A stretch of 64,000 nt of DNA from Holophagales bacterium (GCA_016716705.1 JADJVF010000004.1:62001-126000), one strand, 5' to 3'; counted from the stretch's first letter, positions 25,375 through 33,808 are shown. Numbers and translations: made by a program. Notes: generated by a model not told the origin, from the sequence alone.

Positions 25375-26848
25375 CCGGGTTCGGACACCGCCTGCCCTAC
25401 GCGTTCCGCGCGTTCCGTGCCCGCGCGTTCCGTGCCAGGCGTGAAATCATGTATTGTTGCCGCGCGCGGCAACAATACATGATTTCACGCCTGGCACGGG
25501 TGTTTCCGGCACGGGTGCTTCCGCTTCTCCTTTTCCTCGTGGGCGGGGGCGCTGCGGGCGCTCCGCCTTCGGCCGTTCCGCCCGTTCCGACGCCCGGCTG
25601 GGACCAGGGGCGCTCGGTCTACGAGCGGCGGATCCGGCCGGTGGAGACTCCGGAGAAGGTCGACTGGGACGCGCGGGTCGCCGCGCTCCTCCACGAGGAG
25701 CCGGGGGACGTGATCGTCACGGCCGTCGGCGACATGATCTTCAACGAGCGGATCAGCCACCTGAAGGAGCCGGAGCGGAAGAACCTCCTCCGGATCCTCC
25801 AGGAGTCGGACGTCGCGATCGGGAACCTCGAGTTCTCCCTCAACGACCGCCCCGAGCTGCAGAAGCCCTTCTACAACTTCCGGGCGGGGCGCGACTTCGC
25901 CTGGGAGCTCGCCGCGATCGGCATCAACCTCGTGAGCATGGCGAATAACCACGCGCTCGACTTCGGCCCCGAGGGGCTGAAGGAATGCCTGCGTGCGCTC
26001 GACCTCTCCGGGATCGCGCACTCCGGTGCCGGCCGGACCCTCGCCGAGGCGCACCAGCCAGGGACGAAAAGGGTGCAGGGGCAGAAGGAGCGGATGGCGC
26101 TTCTCTCCTACATGAGGTACTGGACGGATCGCGACCGGTGCGCCGACCCGGCCGGACCGTGCCTCGCCACGATCAACCCCGCCGAGATCCTCGTGTCCGG
26201 CGAGGGCGGAAAGGTCGAGACGGTCGAGGGGCCGCTCGCGGCCGACGTGAAGGCGATGGAGGAGGACGTCCTCCTCGCGAAGAGGCACAACGGGACCGTG
26301 ATGGTCTCCCTCCACGTTCACGACGTGAGCCACTCGCGGGCCTACGGCATCCAGGACAAGACGCCCCCGAACGAGGAGATCCCCTTCCGCCGCGCCATCG
26401 ACGCGGGGGCCGACGCCGTCCTCGGGAGCGGGCCGCACGTCCTTCGCGGAATCGAGCTCCGCGACGGGAAGCCGATCTTCTACAGCCTCAGCAACTTCAT
26501 CTACCAGTACCGGACCCCGAAGGCGATCCCGACCGACCTCCCCCACCAGCGGGACTCCGAGATGGCGCGACCGCCGAACGTCTCCGTCTGGGACCGCCGC
26601 GACCCTCGCGAGGTGATGGAGACCGTCATTGCACGGATGAGCTACCGGGACGGAAAGCTCCGCAGGGTCGAACTCATTCCCGTGACGATCGACGACGAAG
26701 GACCGCTTACGGGGTCCCGCGGCTCGCCTCGACGAAACGGGCGAGAGAGATCCTCGAACTGCTCCAGCGCCTCTCGACGCCCTACGGGACGAAGATCGCG
26801 ATCAAGGAGTGGTACGGCGTGGTGGAGCTGCCCTCACCGGATCGCTGA
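25371..26848 (+). CDS. capA: CapA-family (poly-gamma-glutamate synthesis-like) protein, frameshifted near 26705
   Basis: ATG 25371 overlaps the cyanophycinase stop and follows GGAGGTGCGCG. The CapA metallophosphatase-like domain starts at VIVTAVGDMIFNERI and includes ISNLEFSL-like, SMANNHALDFG, SLHVHDVSHSRAYG and GSGPHVLRGIELRDGKPI segments. Near 26705 the frame breaks; conserved sequence (YGVPRLASTKRAREILELL) continues one base out of register to the TGA ending at 26848. One missing base explains it. A 70-bp palindrome lies in frame before the hydrophobic leader (RVLPLLLFLVGG); ATG 25479 or GTG 25500 are other possible starts. The precise role is unknown. Confidence 0.8.
25408..25436 (+). 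repeat. Tandem 14-mer, period 15, at left edge of palindrome
   Basis: GCGCGTTCCGTGCC occurs at 25408-25421 and again at 25423-25436. The second copy runs into the left arm of the palindrome. In the capA frame it encodes RAFRARAFRA. Confidence 0.8.
25430..25499. repeat. Perfect 70-bp palindrome (REP/MITE-like), copy 1
   Basis: Bases 25430-25464 are the exact reverse complement of 25465-25499 with no spacer. The arm contains GTGCCAGGCGTG, then AAATCAT and GTATTGTTG, ending in a CG-rich centre. Copy 2 at 26874 shares both outer blocks. The element sits inside the 5' coding part of capA and is readable in frame (66 bp of core equals 22 codons). Confidence 0.93.
25493..25522 (+). repeat. Tandem 15-mer at right edge of palindrome
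   Basis: GGCACGGGTGTTTCC (25493-25507) is followed directly by GGCACGGGTGCTTCC (25508-25522), 14 of 15 bases identical. The first copy overlaps the right arm of the palindrome. Confidence 0.8.
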
Positions 26849-26873
26849 TCCGGAGCGGAGCCACCCGGAAATC

Positions 26874-26930
26874 GTGCCAGGCGTGCAAACGTGTATTGTT
26901 GGCAACAATACACGTTTGCACGCCTGGCAC
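26874..26930. repeat. Perfect 57-bp palindrome (REP/MITE-like), copy 2
   Basis: Bases 26874-26901 are the exact reverse complement of 26903-26930 around one central base. The arm reads GTGCCAGGCGTG, CAAACGT, GTATTGTTG, so it matches copy 1 at both ends and differs in the middle, with both arms changed together. It lies between the convergent capA and ompA-like genes and could also end transcription. A short tandem repeat of AACGCCCGG follows it (26931-26949). Confidence 0.93.
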
Positions 26931-26949
26931 AACGCCCGGCAACGCCCGG

Positions 26950-27774
26950 TTACTGCTTCACGAGCTCGACGCGCCGGTTCTTCGCGCGGCCGTCCTCCGC
27001 GTCGTTCGGGGCGACGGGCGAGAGCGGGCCGACGCCGTATCCCTTCAGGCGGGCGGGCGCGACGCCGTGCGTCGTCGTGAGCGCGGCGACGACCGCCTCG
27101 GCGCGGGCCTTCGAGAGAGCCATGTTCGCGTCGATCTGTCCGACGGAGTCGGTGTGGCCGACGACCCATAGCTTCAGCGACGGGTCGGCTGAGAGGAGCT
27201 TCGCGACCTCCTGGAGCGCCGGCGTCGACTCGGGCTTCACGACGGACTTCCCCGTGTCGAAGTAGATCCCTTCGACGGCGACGTGCCCGTTCGCCTTCAG
27301 GCCGTCGCGGAACGAGGCGGCGTCGGCGACGACGTGCTGGACCATCTCCTGCTTCTCGACGATCCGGAGCCAGATCTTGCCGTTGCCCCTCTCGGCCTCG
27401 GCCCAGACCTCCTTGCCGTCGACGACGACGGAGCCGTTGATCCACCAGTTCGGGACGGAGTCGGCGACCGTCCCGCCGATCTTCTTCAGGGCGTTCTCGT
27501 AGTTTCGGACGACCGCCTCGCCGGTCTGGTCGTCCTTCCGGTCGTCGACCGCGTACGTGAGGAAGGTGTACTTCCCCTCGACCATGCGCGTCCTGCCCTT
27601 CTGCAGCTTGAACGGCCAGGAGGCGAACTCCTTCGCCTCGCAGGCGGCGATGTAGTAGTTCGGCATGCGGGTCGGGAAGAGGGCGTGGTCCTTGCAACCG
27701 GGCTTGTCGGGCTTGACGGCGAAGGCGATCGCCGGGCTCAGGAGAGCCACGAGGACGACGGAACGAATTCTCAT
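26950..27774 (-). CDS. OmpA-family outer membrane/periplasmic protein
   Basis: The 274-residue protein starts at the ATG at 27774 behind GGAGGAGACCGAG. It has a signal peptide (MRIRSVVLVALLSPAIAFA). A unique N-terminal domain of about 140 residues (with ALFPTRMPNYYIAACEAKEF and TRMVEGKYTFLTYAVDDR) follows. The C-terminal OmpA domain carries GIYFDTGKSVVKPES, LWVVGHTDSVG and the NRRVELV end. It should bind peptidoglycan non-covalently. A frequent annotation for this N-terminal type is OmpA family with DUF4892-like region, which I cannot confirm. Confidence 0.88.
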   Translation of the reverse strand: MRIRSVVLVALLSPAIAFAVKPDKPGCKDHALFPTRMPNYYIAACEAKEFASWPFKLQKGRTRMVEGKYTFLTYAVDDRKDDQTGEAVVRNYENALKKIGGTVADSVPNWWINGSVVVDGKEVWAEAERGNGKIWLRIVEKQEMVQHVVADAASFRDGLKANGHVAVEGIYFDTGKSVVKPESTPALQEVAKLLSADPSLKLWVVGHTDSVGQIDANMALSKARAEAVVAALTTTHGVAPARLKGYGVGPLSPVAPNDAEDGRAKNRRVELVKQ

Positions 27775-27832
27775 CTCGGTCTCCTCCAGCAGGACGGGTG
27801 GGGTGAGGCGGGGGGGGTCTATTCTACGGTGC

Positions 27833-27862
27833 TTGACACGCATGACTACATGCCGATATAGT
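27833..27862 (+). promoter_or_regulatory. Near-consensus promoter TTGACA-N18-TATAGT for the small Cys-rich gene
   Basis: TTGACA at 27833-27838 and TATAGT at 27857-27862 match 11 of 12 consensus bases with an 18-base spacer. Transcription would begin at about 27869, on or next to the ATG at 27870, so the mRNA should be leaderless. An inverted repeat GCATG-ACTA-CATGC (27840-27853) fills the spacer and could be an operator. Confidence 0.75.
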
Positions 27863-27869
27863 TATCTGC

Positions 27870-28031
27870 ATGTGCCATCCCGTTCGATGCCAGAAATGTG
27901 GAAGACCGACGTGGGCCGGCTGCGGCCGTCACGTCGAAGAAGCCCTCGCGAACGTCCCGAAGGAGCAGCGGTGCAGCTGCCCCCCGGAGGCGTCGTTCCT
28001 CCGGCGTTTCTTCAGCCAGACCGGAAAGTGA
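27870..28031 (+). CDS. Small Cys/His-rich zinc-ribbon-like protein, 53 residues
   Basis: The product is MCHPVRCQKCGRPTWAGCGR followed by a 33-residue tail ending RRFFSQTGK. It has Cys at 2, 7, 10, 18, 35 and 37, with His at 3 and 21. The CxxCG...TWAGCGxHVEEAL pattern recurs in small bacterial proteins of unknown function that I recognise from other genomes. The Cys/His spacing suggests zinc or iron binding. The gene is too short for common length cut-offs. A near-consensus promoter whose start site falls on its ATG supports it strongly. Confidence 0.8.
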   Translation: MCHPVRCQKCGRPTWAGCGRHVEEALANVPKEQRCSCPPEASFLRRFFSQTGK

Positions 28032-28064
28032 CCCGGCAGAGCTGATCGAAGCCGGGCCGCCGCC

Positions 28065-29714
28065 CTAGCGGTCCGCGATCAGCCAGGCCGTCGCGAGCCC
28101 GAGGCGGGCCACGCGACGGACCTGGGCCGGATCGAGAGCCCCGGGGACGTCCCCCGCCTCGTGGTAGGCAGGGAAGAAGTTACCGAAGAACCGGACGAAC
28201 GGCACCCGCGCCCGGGCGAAGTCGCGGTAGTCGCTTCCCCCGTTCACGCCCTCCGTCCAGTCGAGGTGGAGGGTGAGGCCCGTGGCGCGCCCCGCCCGGG
28301 CGAGGACCGGACCGAGATCGGGGGCGAAGCTCGCGAGACCAGGCTCGACGAACTCCTCCGGCTTCGTCCGCGAGAGGATCTCGTCGATGTCCGAAACGCC
28401 TGCCCCCGTCACGAGCGTCCGGATCTCTTCGGCGAGCCACGGGTGGCCGATCATGTCGAAGTTGAGATAGGCGACCGTCTTCGCCAGGGGCCAGAGCGGG
28501 TGCCTCACCCAGTGCCCCGAGCCGATCTTGTCCTCTTCCTCCCCGGTCCAGACGGCGAAGACGACCGTTCTCTTCGGGCGCACGGGCGCGGTCGCGAACG
28601 CCCGCGCGATTTCCAGGAGAGCGGCCGTGCCGGAGGCGTTGTCGTCGGCGCCCGGATGGACGACCCCGTCCACGCGCCCGAGGTGATCCACGTGCGCCCC
28701 GAGGACGACGGCCTCGTCCCTCACCTTCGGGTCGCTCCCCTCGAGGACGCCGACGACGTTTCGGCTCAGGCCGAGCCGCTCGACCGAGGTCGCGCGAATC
28801 GTTGCGATGACGCCGGCCAAGGCCCGCGGCGCCTCGTCGGCCTTCGGGCGGGCGCCGAGGAGCGCCTCGAGGACGGCGGGCGCGCACCTGGCGACGAGAG
28901 GCTCCGCGCTCGACGACTCGTCGAGAGAGCGGAAGGCGAACGGCGAGGGCTTGTCCTTCCCCATCAGCCGCTCCGCCCACTCCTCTCCCTCCACGGCGAG
29001 GACGCCGGCCGCGCCGAGCGCCTTCGCCGTCTCCACCTTCTTCGCCCAGCGCTCCTCCGCGTCTCCCCCTGCCCAGCGGGCGGCGAGCGCTTTCGTCTGC
29101 CACGCCTCTCCCGGCGGCAGCCCCTCGCGGATGACGACGACCTTCCCCTTCACGTCGAGGCCCCTGTAATCGTCGCGCGCCGGTGCCGTCTCGCGGATGC
29201 CGAAGCCGGCGAAGACGACCGGCGCGGCGACGCTGCGCGCGGGCTGCACCGGCACGACGACGTCGACGCCGGAGCGGAACACACGGCTCTCCTTCGTCTC
29301 GCCGCTCCGGCGCTCGAGCTCCACCGAGCCGCCCGGCTCGCGGATCTCGCGCAACGGGACCTGCTGGAACCAGGTCCGCCCCTTGCCGGCGGCATCCCGG
29401 TCCGCGATCGGCTCGACGCCGGCGAGGGCGAGCTGGGCCGCGGCGTACTCGAGCGCCGCGTCGAGGCCGGCGCTGCCGATGCCGCGCCCCTCGAGCGCCG
29501 GCGACGCGAGGAACCTCACGTGCGCACCGAGCGCCTCGGCCCGCATTCCGTCGACCGCGGCGCGGAGAGGTACGGGCAGCGGCTCCGCGGTGCCGGGCAG
29601 GACGAAGTCGGAGGACGCGTCCTTCGGCGCCGCCACGAGCGCCTTCGCGGTCTGGCCCGCTGCCGGGGCGGCGAGGACCGCAAGAACCGCGACTAAGACG
29701 GATCGGGACTTCAC
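28065..29714 (-). CDS. Exported M28-family zinc aminopeptidase with PA domain
   Basis: The 549-residue protein starts at GTG 29714 with GGAGGAGCC upstream; the signal peptide ends near AAPAAGQ. A protease-associated insert covers about 150-300. The M28 zinc ligands and catalytic residues are visible: His341/Asp343 in GAHVDHLG, Asp357 in GADDNASG, the Glu pair at 392-393, Asp420 in NFDMIG, and His in PAYHEAGD near the end. It should remove N-terminal amino acids from peptides in the periplasm or outside. It is the last gene of the minus-strand peptide operon. Confidence 0.9.
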   Translation of the reverse strand: MKSRSVLVAVLAVLAAPAAGQTAKALVAAPKDASSDFVLPGTAEPLPVPLRAAVDGMRAEALGAHVRFLASPALEGRGIGSAGLDAALEYAAAQLALAGVEPIADRDAAGKGRTWFQQVPLREIREPGGSVELERRSGETKESRVFRSGVDVVVPVQPARSVAAPVVFAGFGIRETAPARDDYRGLDVKGKVVVIREGLPPGEAWQTKALAARWAGGDAEERWAKKVETAKALGAAGVLAVEGEEWAERLMGKDKPSPFAFRSLDESSSAEPLVARCAPAVLEALLGARPKADEAPRALAGVIATIRATSVERLGLSRNVVGVLEGSDPKVRDEAVVLGAHVDHLGRVDGVVHPGADDNASGTAALLEIARAFATAPVRPKRTVVFAVWTGEEEDKIGSGHWVRHPLWPLAKTVAYLNFDMIGHPWLAEEIRTLVTGAGVSDIDEILSRTKPEEFVEPGLASFAPDLGPVLARAGRATGLTLHLDWTEGVNGGSDYRDFARARVPFVRFFGNFFPAYHEAGDVPGALDPAQVRRVARLGLATAWLIADR

Positions 29715-29725
29715 GGCTCCTCCGA

Positions 29726-30874
29726 TCACTTCAGCCGGTCGCTCCGGACGGTGAGCTTCTCGAGCCTCTCCGGAACGACCACGACGCCGATGCCGGCCCC
29801 TGCCGGCACCTCGATGAAGCCCTCGTCGTCCAGGACGACCGGCGGGTCGACGAGGTCCTCGTGGAAGTAGCGGCTCGTCTCGGACGTGTCGCCCGGCAGC
29901 GTGAAGCCGTCGAGCGTCTGGAGGTGGATGTTCGCGGCGCGGCCGATCCCGGTCTCGTCCATTCCCCCCGACCAGACCGGCACGCCCCGGGAGGCCGCGT
30001 AGCGGAGGATCCGGAGCGATTCGAGGAGCCCGCCGACGCGCCCCTGCTTGAGGTTCAGGATCCGGCAGCCGCCGAGGGCGATGGCCGCCTTCGCGTCGGC
30101 GAGGTCGTGGATCGACTCGTCGAGGCAGAGCGGCGTCGCCAGCTCCCTCTGCAGGAGGGAGTGCTCGTAGAAGTCGCTGTACGAGAGCGGCTGCTCGATC
30201 ATCGTGAGGCCGAAGGCGTCGAGCCGGGCGAGGTGGGAGGCGTCCTCGAGGCGGTAGTCGCCGTTCGCGTCGACCATGAGCGGCACGTCGGGGAAGCGGT
30301 CCCGCACGGCCGCGACGTAGTCGACGTCCTTCCCCTTCTTCACCTTCACCTTCACCCGGTGGTAGCCCTTCTCCACCGCGGCCGCGACCTCCTTCACGAG
30401 GTCGGCCGGCGTCTCCTGGAGGCCGAGGCTGATCCCGGAGGGGATCCGCTTCCGCGGCCCGCCGAGGAACTCGTGGAGCGGGACTCCCTTCGCCTTTGCG
30501 GCGAGCTCGACGAGGGCGTTCTCGACGGTCGCCTTCGCCATCCGGTTCCCGCGGACGTGCGCGAAGCGGGTGTCCAGCTCGCCGAACGTCATCCCCGGCT
30601 CGACGAGCGGCAGGAGGAACTCCGTGACGATGTGCCGGACCGACGTCGTCGTCTCCGGCGCGTAGAACGGGTCGGGGTCGGCGACGCACTCGCCCCACCC
30701 CGTGACCCCGCCCCCCTCCACGCGGAGGAGCCACGTCTCCTTGCACGTCCAGGTCGCCGAGCTGATCGAGAACGGCGCGACGAACGGGAGGCGGACGAGG
30801 AGGAGGTCGATCCGCTCGATCGGCGGAATCCGCTCGTCCTCGAGCGGGAAGGGCACGTACGGCTCCGCGGTCAT
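29726..30874 (-). CDS. menC: Enolase-superfamily MenC-like protein (o-succinylbenzoate synthase / N-succinylamino acid racemase)
   Basis: The 382-residue protein starts at the ATG at 30874, overlapping the M14 stop (ATGA). Catalytic landmarks of the OSBS/NSAR branch are present: the KVKVKK lysine motif, metal ligands in VDANGDYRLEDA, EQPLSYSDF and LDESIHDL, and the second lysine in ILNLKQGRVGG. The same fold serves menaquinone synthesis or racemises N-succinyl or N-acyl amino acids. No other men gene is nearby. Placement between two peptidases favours an amino-acid racemase role. Confidence 0.85.
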   Translation of the reverse strand: MTAEPYVPFPLEDERIPPIERIDLLLVRLPFVAPFSISSATWTCKETWLLRVEGGGVTGWGECVADPDPFYAPETTTSVRHIVTEFLLPLVEPGMTFGELDTRFAHVRGNRMAKATVENALVELAAKAKGVPLHEFLGGPRKRIPSGISLGLQETPADLVKEVAAAVEKGYHRVKVKVKKGKDVDYVAAVRDRFPDVPLMVDANGDYRLEDASHLARLDAFGLTMIEQPLSYSDFYEHSLLQRELATPLCLDESIHDLADAKAAIALGGCRILNLKQGRVGGLLESLRILRYAASRGVPVWSGGMDETGIGRAANIHLQTLDGFTLPGDTSETSRYFHEDLVDPPVVLDDEGFIEVPAGAGIGVVVVPERLEKLTVRSDRLK

Positions 30875-32379
30875 CTCGAGGTCCCCACGACGCGGAGGAC
30901 CGGGATCGTGCCGTCCCACGCCACCAGCGCCCTCAGCCGCGGGTACTGCCAGAGGCCGTACATCGCGGTCGGCTCGAGGAGGATTGCGGCCCGGAGCGCG
31001 CCCTCCCCTTCGAGCGGGACCCAGAGGCTCCCTGCCGGGAGCTCCACCGGCTTCGCGTTCCCCCGCGTCACGATCGTCCGGCCGCCGTAGCGGCTGTAGA
31101 CGTCGTCGAACTCTTCCTCCACCCGGAGGAGCGTGCAGCGCTCGGCCGTCACCGTCCGCGGCGCGGCGAGCGTCTCGAACGAGAGGCCGTGCCGGTTGAG
31201 CAGCGCGGCGATTTCGCGCGCCGCCTCCGGGACGACGGAATAGCCGAGCGGCGTCGCCACGGTCCGCTTCACCGCCACCTCGGTCATCAGGTTCGCGGTG
31301 GGGACCTTTCGGACCGTCCCGGTCGCCGCCTCGACGACGGGGAACTCCGTGACCGTCCCGCCCGGGTTCACCCAGAGGGCGTCCGAAGGGAGAAAGGCCG
31401 GCAGGGGGAGCTTCCTGGCGCGCTCGACGACCGCGAGGTCCCCGGCGCGGTGGCCGGCCCCTGCGACGAAGCGCCGGAAGAGGACGAGGTAGGCGTCGAC
31501 CCTGTTGCCGAGGTCGGCCGAGGGGTTCTTCGCGTGGTGGCGAACGGCGGCCTCGATGATGAAGGAGAGGCCGCCGTAGGCGCCGACTCCGTTCAGCCCG
31601 CCGTCCGTGTCGGGAGCCGAGTGGCGCTGCTCGTCGTCCGGCGGCGCCCCGCCGACCCAGTATCGGAGAAAGCGGTGCCCCGCCTTCTCCTCGGCGCCCG
31701 CCGCCTCGTCCACCCGCTTCCGCGCCGCCGCGATCCTCTCCGGGTCGAAGTGCGGGTTGTTCAGCCCGTCCATCGTGATGTCGGGCCACTTCTCCCAGCC
31801 CTTCTTCGTCCACTCCTCGGAGTCGCGCCCGAACTCGTGCGCGTCGACGGCGAGGTGCGGCTTCACCCTCCGCGCGACGCGGTGAAGCGCCTCCGTCTCG
31901 GGCTGGAAGAGGGTCACGTGGTCCCGGTTCAGGTCCGCCCCGGCCGAGTTCTTCCGCGTCCCCGCCTCGGCACCGTCGGGGTTCATCATCGGCATCACCC
32001 AGAGGTCGACGTCCTTCGGCAGGAGCGCGGGGTCGCGCACGATGTCGCGGACGAGGTAGAGGAGAGCGTCCTTGCCCGACACCTCGTCGCCGTGCTGCTG
32101 CGCGTAGAAGAGGATCCGGAACGGCGGGTTCCCGCCGTGGCTCGCGTGGACGAGGAAGACCGAGCGCCCCTGCGCCGTCTTCCCTTCGACGGAGACGGTG
32201 ACCGGCCCCTTTCCGTCGACGCTCTCGAGGAACGCCGCCACGCCGTCGTAGGACGTCGATTTCGCGAGCGTCCGGTGGTCCTCGGGGAGGCTTCCAGGCG
32301 CGGCCGATAGCGGACCGGCGGCCATGGCCGCCGCAACGAGGGCGGAAGAAAGGAGGACGCCTCGGAAAGTGGCGCTCAT
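30871..32379 (-). CDS. Exported M14-family zinc carboxypeptidase
   Basis: The 502-residue protein has a signal peptide (to about residue 27). The M14 zinc site is His96 and Glu99 in QQHGDEVSG and His181 in VDAHEFGRD. Substrate-binding DLNRDH (150-154) and the catalytic Glu in SFIIEAAVRHH are also present. A beta-rich C-terminal extension of about 190 residues follows. It should trim C-terminal residues from peptides. Thirteen bases separate it from the upstream YfcC-type carrier and its stop overlaps menC, so all are one transcript. Confidence 0.88.
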   Translation of the reverse strand: MSATFRGVLLSSALVAAAMAAGPLSAAPGSLPEDHRTLAKSTSYDGVAAFLESVDGKGPVTVSVEGKTAQGRSVFLVHASHGGNPPFRILFYAQQHGDEVSGKDALLYLVRDIVRDPALLPKDVDLWVMPMMNPDGAEAGTRKNSAGADLNRDHVTLFQPETEALHRVARRVKPHLAVDAHEFGRDSEEWTKKGWEKWPDITMDGLNNPHFDPERIAAARKRVDEAAGAEEKAGHRFLRYWVGGAPPDDEQRHSAPDTDGGLNGVGAYGGLSFIIEAAVRHHAKNPSADLGNRVDAYLVLFRRFVAGAGHRAGDLAVVERARKLPLPAFLPSDALWVNPGGTVTEFPVVEAATGTVRKVPTANLMTEVAVKRTVATPLGYSVVPEAAREIAALLNRHGLSFETLAAPRTVTAERCTLLRVEEEFDDVYSRYGGRTIVTRGNAKPVELPAGSLWVPLEGEGALRAAILLEPTAMYGLWQYPRLRALVAWDGTIPVLRVVGTSR

Positions 32380-32392
32380 CGCCGCGCCCCTT

Positions 32393-33808
32393 TCAGAAGG
32401 GGCCCCAGTGCGTGAGCACCGGCGGTATGAGGAGGAGAAACGCCACGGCCATCAGCGTCAGCATGAGCGGCAGGAACCAGCGCGCCCACTTCTCCCACGG
32501 GATCTTCGCCATGCCGAGGACGCCCATCGTCACCGCCGACGTCGGCAGGATCGGGTTGACGAGCTCGCAGAGCTGGTAGGCGAAGACCATCGTCTGGCGC
32601 GTCAGGCCGACGAGATCGGCGAGAGGCGCCATGATCGGCATCGTCAGCGCGGCCTGCGCCGTCCCGGAGTGGATGAAGAAGTTGATGACGCACTGGACGA
32701 GGAACATCACCTGCGCCGCGACGATACCGGGCAGCTGCGAGATGAGTCCCGACCCGTGGAAGAGGATCGTGTCGAGGACCTTCGCCTCCCTCGCGATGAT
32801 GAGGAGCGCCCGGCCGCACGCGATAATCAGCGACACGGTGACCATGTCCTTCGCTCCGGCGACGAACGCGGTGGCGATCTCGTTCGACTTCAGGCCGGCG
32901 ACGATCCCCATCACGAGCCCCATCGCGAGGAAGAGGGCGCCGATCTCCTCGATGAACCACTGCTTCTGGAGGATTCCCCAGACGAGGACGCCCATCGCCG
33001 AGATGAAGATCCCGAGGACGAGGGCGCGCCGTACCGTCCACGGCTCGACGGTATTCACGTCCGCATCGGCCTTCTCTCTCTGGCGGTCGAGGTCGAAGAC
33101 GGGGCTCTTCTCGGGGTGGCGCTTGACGCGCGCGGCGTAGACCATCACCCACGTCACCATCACCGCCGTCGTCACGAACCAGGTCAGGACCCTGTAGCCG
33201 AGGCCCGAGTAGAGCGGCAGGCCGACGAGGCCCTGCGCGATCCCCACCGTGAACGGGTTGAAGAACGCGGCCCCGAAGCCCGCCGCGGCCCCGAGGAACG
33301 GGATCGCGGTCCCGACGATCGAGTCGTACCCGAGCGAGATCGCGAGCGGCACGGTGATGAGGACGAACGGGATGACCTCCTCGGCCATCCCGAAGACCGA
33401 CCCCGCGAGGGAGAAGACCACCATCAGGACCGGTATGACGAGCTTCGTGAGGTGAGGGTGCGTGGCGAGCAGCGAGGTGATCCGCCGGATCGCGAACTCG
33501 ATCGTCCCGGTGGCCTGGATGACGCTGAAGGCGCCGCCGATCAGGAGCAGGAACGCGATGATGAGGGCGCCGTCGAGGAACCCCTTGATCGGCGCGAGCA
33601 TCAGCCACTGCGGACCGAGCCAGACCTTCTCGATCTGCTGGTAGGTGCCGGGGACCGTCACCTGCCGCCCCGCCTTTTCCACCGTCTGGTACGTCCCCGA
33701 GGGGAGGAGCCACGCCAGGATGAGGACGAAGACGATGAGGCTTCCGACGATCACCAGGGTGTGGGGCATCCGGAAGGTGCGCCCGTTCTCTCTCGCGGCC
33801 TCGGCCAT
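32393..33808 (-). CDS. yfcC: YfcC/DcuC-family basic amino acid or C4-dicarboxylate carrier
   Basis: The 471-residue protein begins at the ATG at 33808 with GAGGAGGAAC upstream; the longer frame to 33871 is weak. About twelve hydrophobic segments and the family strings LLPSGTYQTVEKAGRQVTVP, LLIGGAFSVIQATGTIEFAI, GSVFGMAEEVIPFVLITVPL and FFIHSGTAQAALTMPIMAPL place it in PF03606. Members include YfcC, DcuC and ArcD-like antiporters. Leading an operon with two peptidases and a racemase, it probably imports or exchanges amino acids or their derivatives. Confidence 0.9.
   Translation of the reverse strand: MAEAARENGRTFRMPHTLVIVGSLIVFVLILAWLLPSGTYQTVEKAGRQVTVPGTYQQIEKVWLGPQWLMLAPIKGFLDGALIIAFLLLIGGAFSVIQATGTIEFAIRRITSLLATHPHLTKLVIPVLMVVFSLAGSVFGMAEEVIPFVLITVPLAISLGYDSIVGTAIPFLGAAAGFGAAFFNPFTVGIAQGLVGLPLYSGLGYRVLTWFVTTAVMVTWVMVYAARVKRHPEKSPVFDLDRQREKADADVNTVEPWTVRRALVLGIFISAMGVLVWGILQKQWFIEEIGALFLAMGLVMGIVAGLKSNEIATAFVAGAKDMVTVSLIIACGRALLIIAREAKVLDTILFHGSGLISQLPGIVAAQVMFLVQCVINFFIHSGTAQAALTMPIMAPLADLVGLTRQTMVFAYQLCELVNPILPTSAVTMGVLGMAKIPWEKWARWFLPLMLTLMAVAFLLLIPPVLTHWGPF

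Noticed and set aside
28032..28056. CCCGGC/GCCGGG hairpin as terminator of the small Cys-rich gene
   Set aside because: The stem is only six pairs with a 13-base loop and no T-run.
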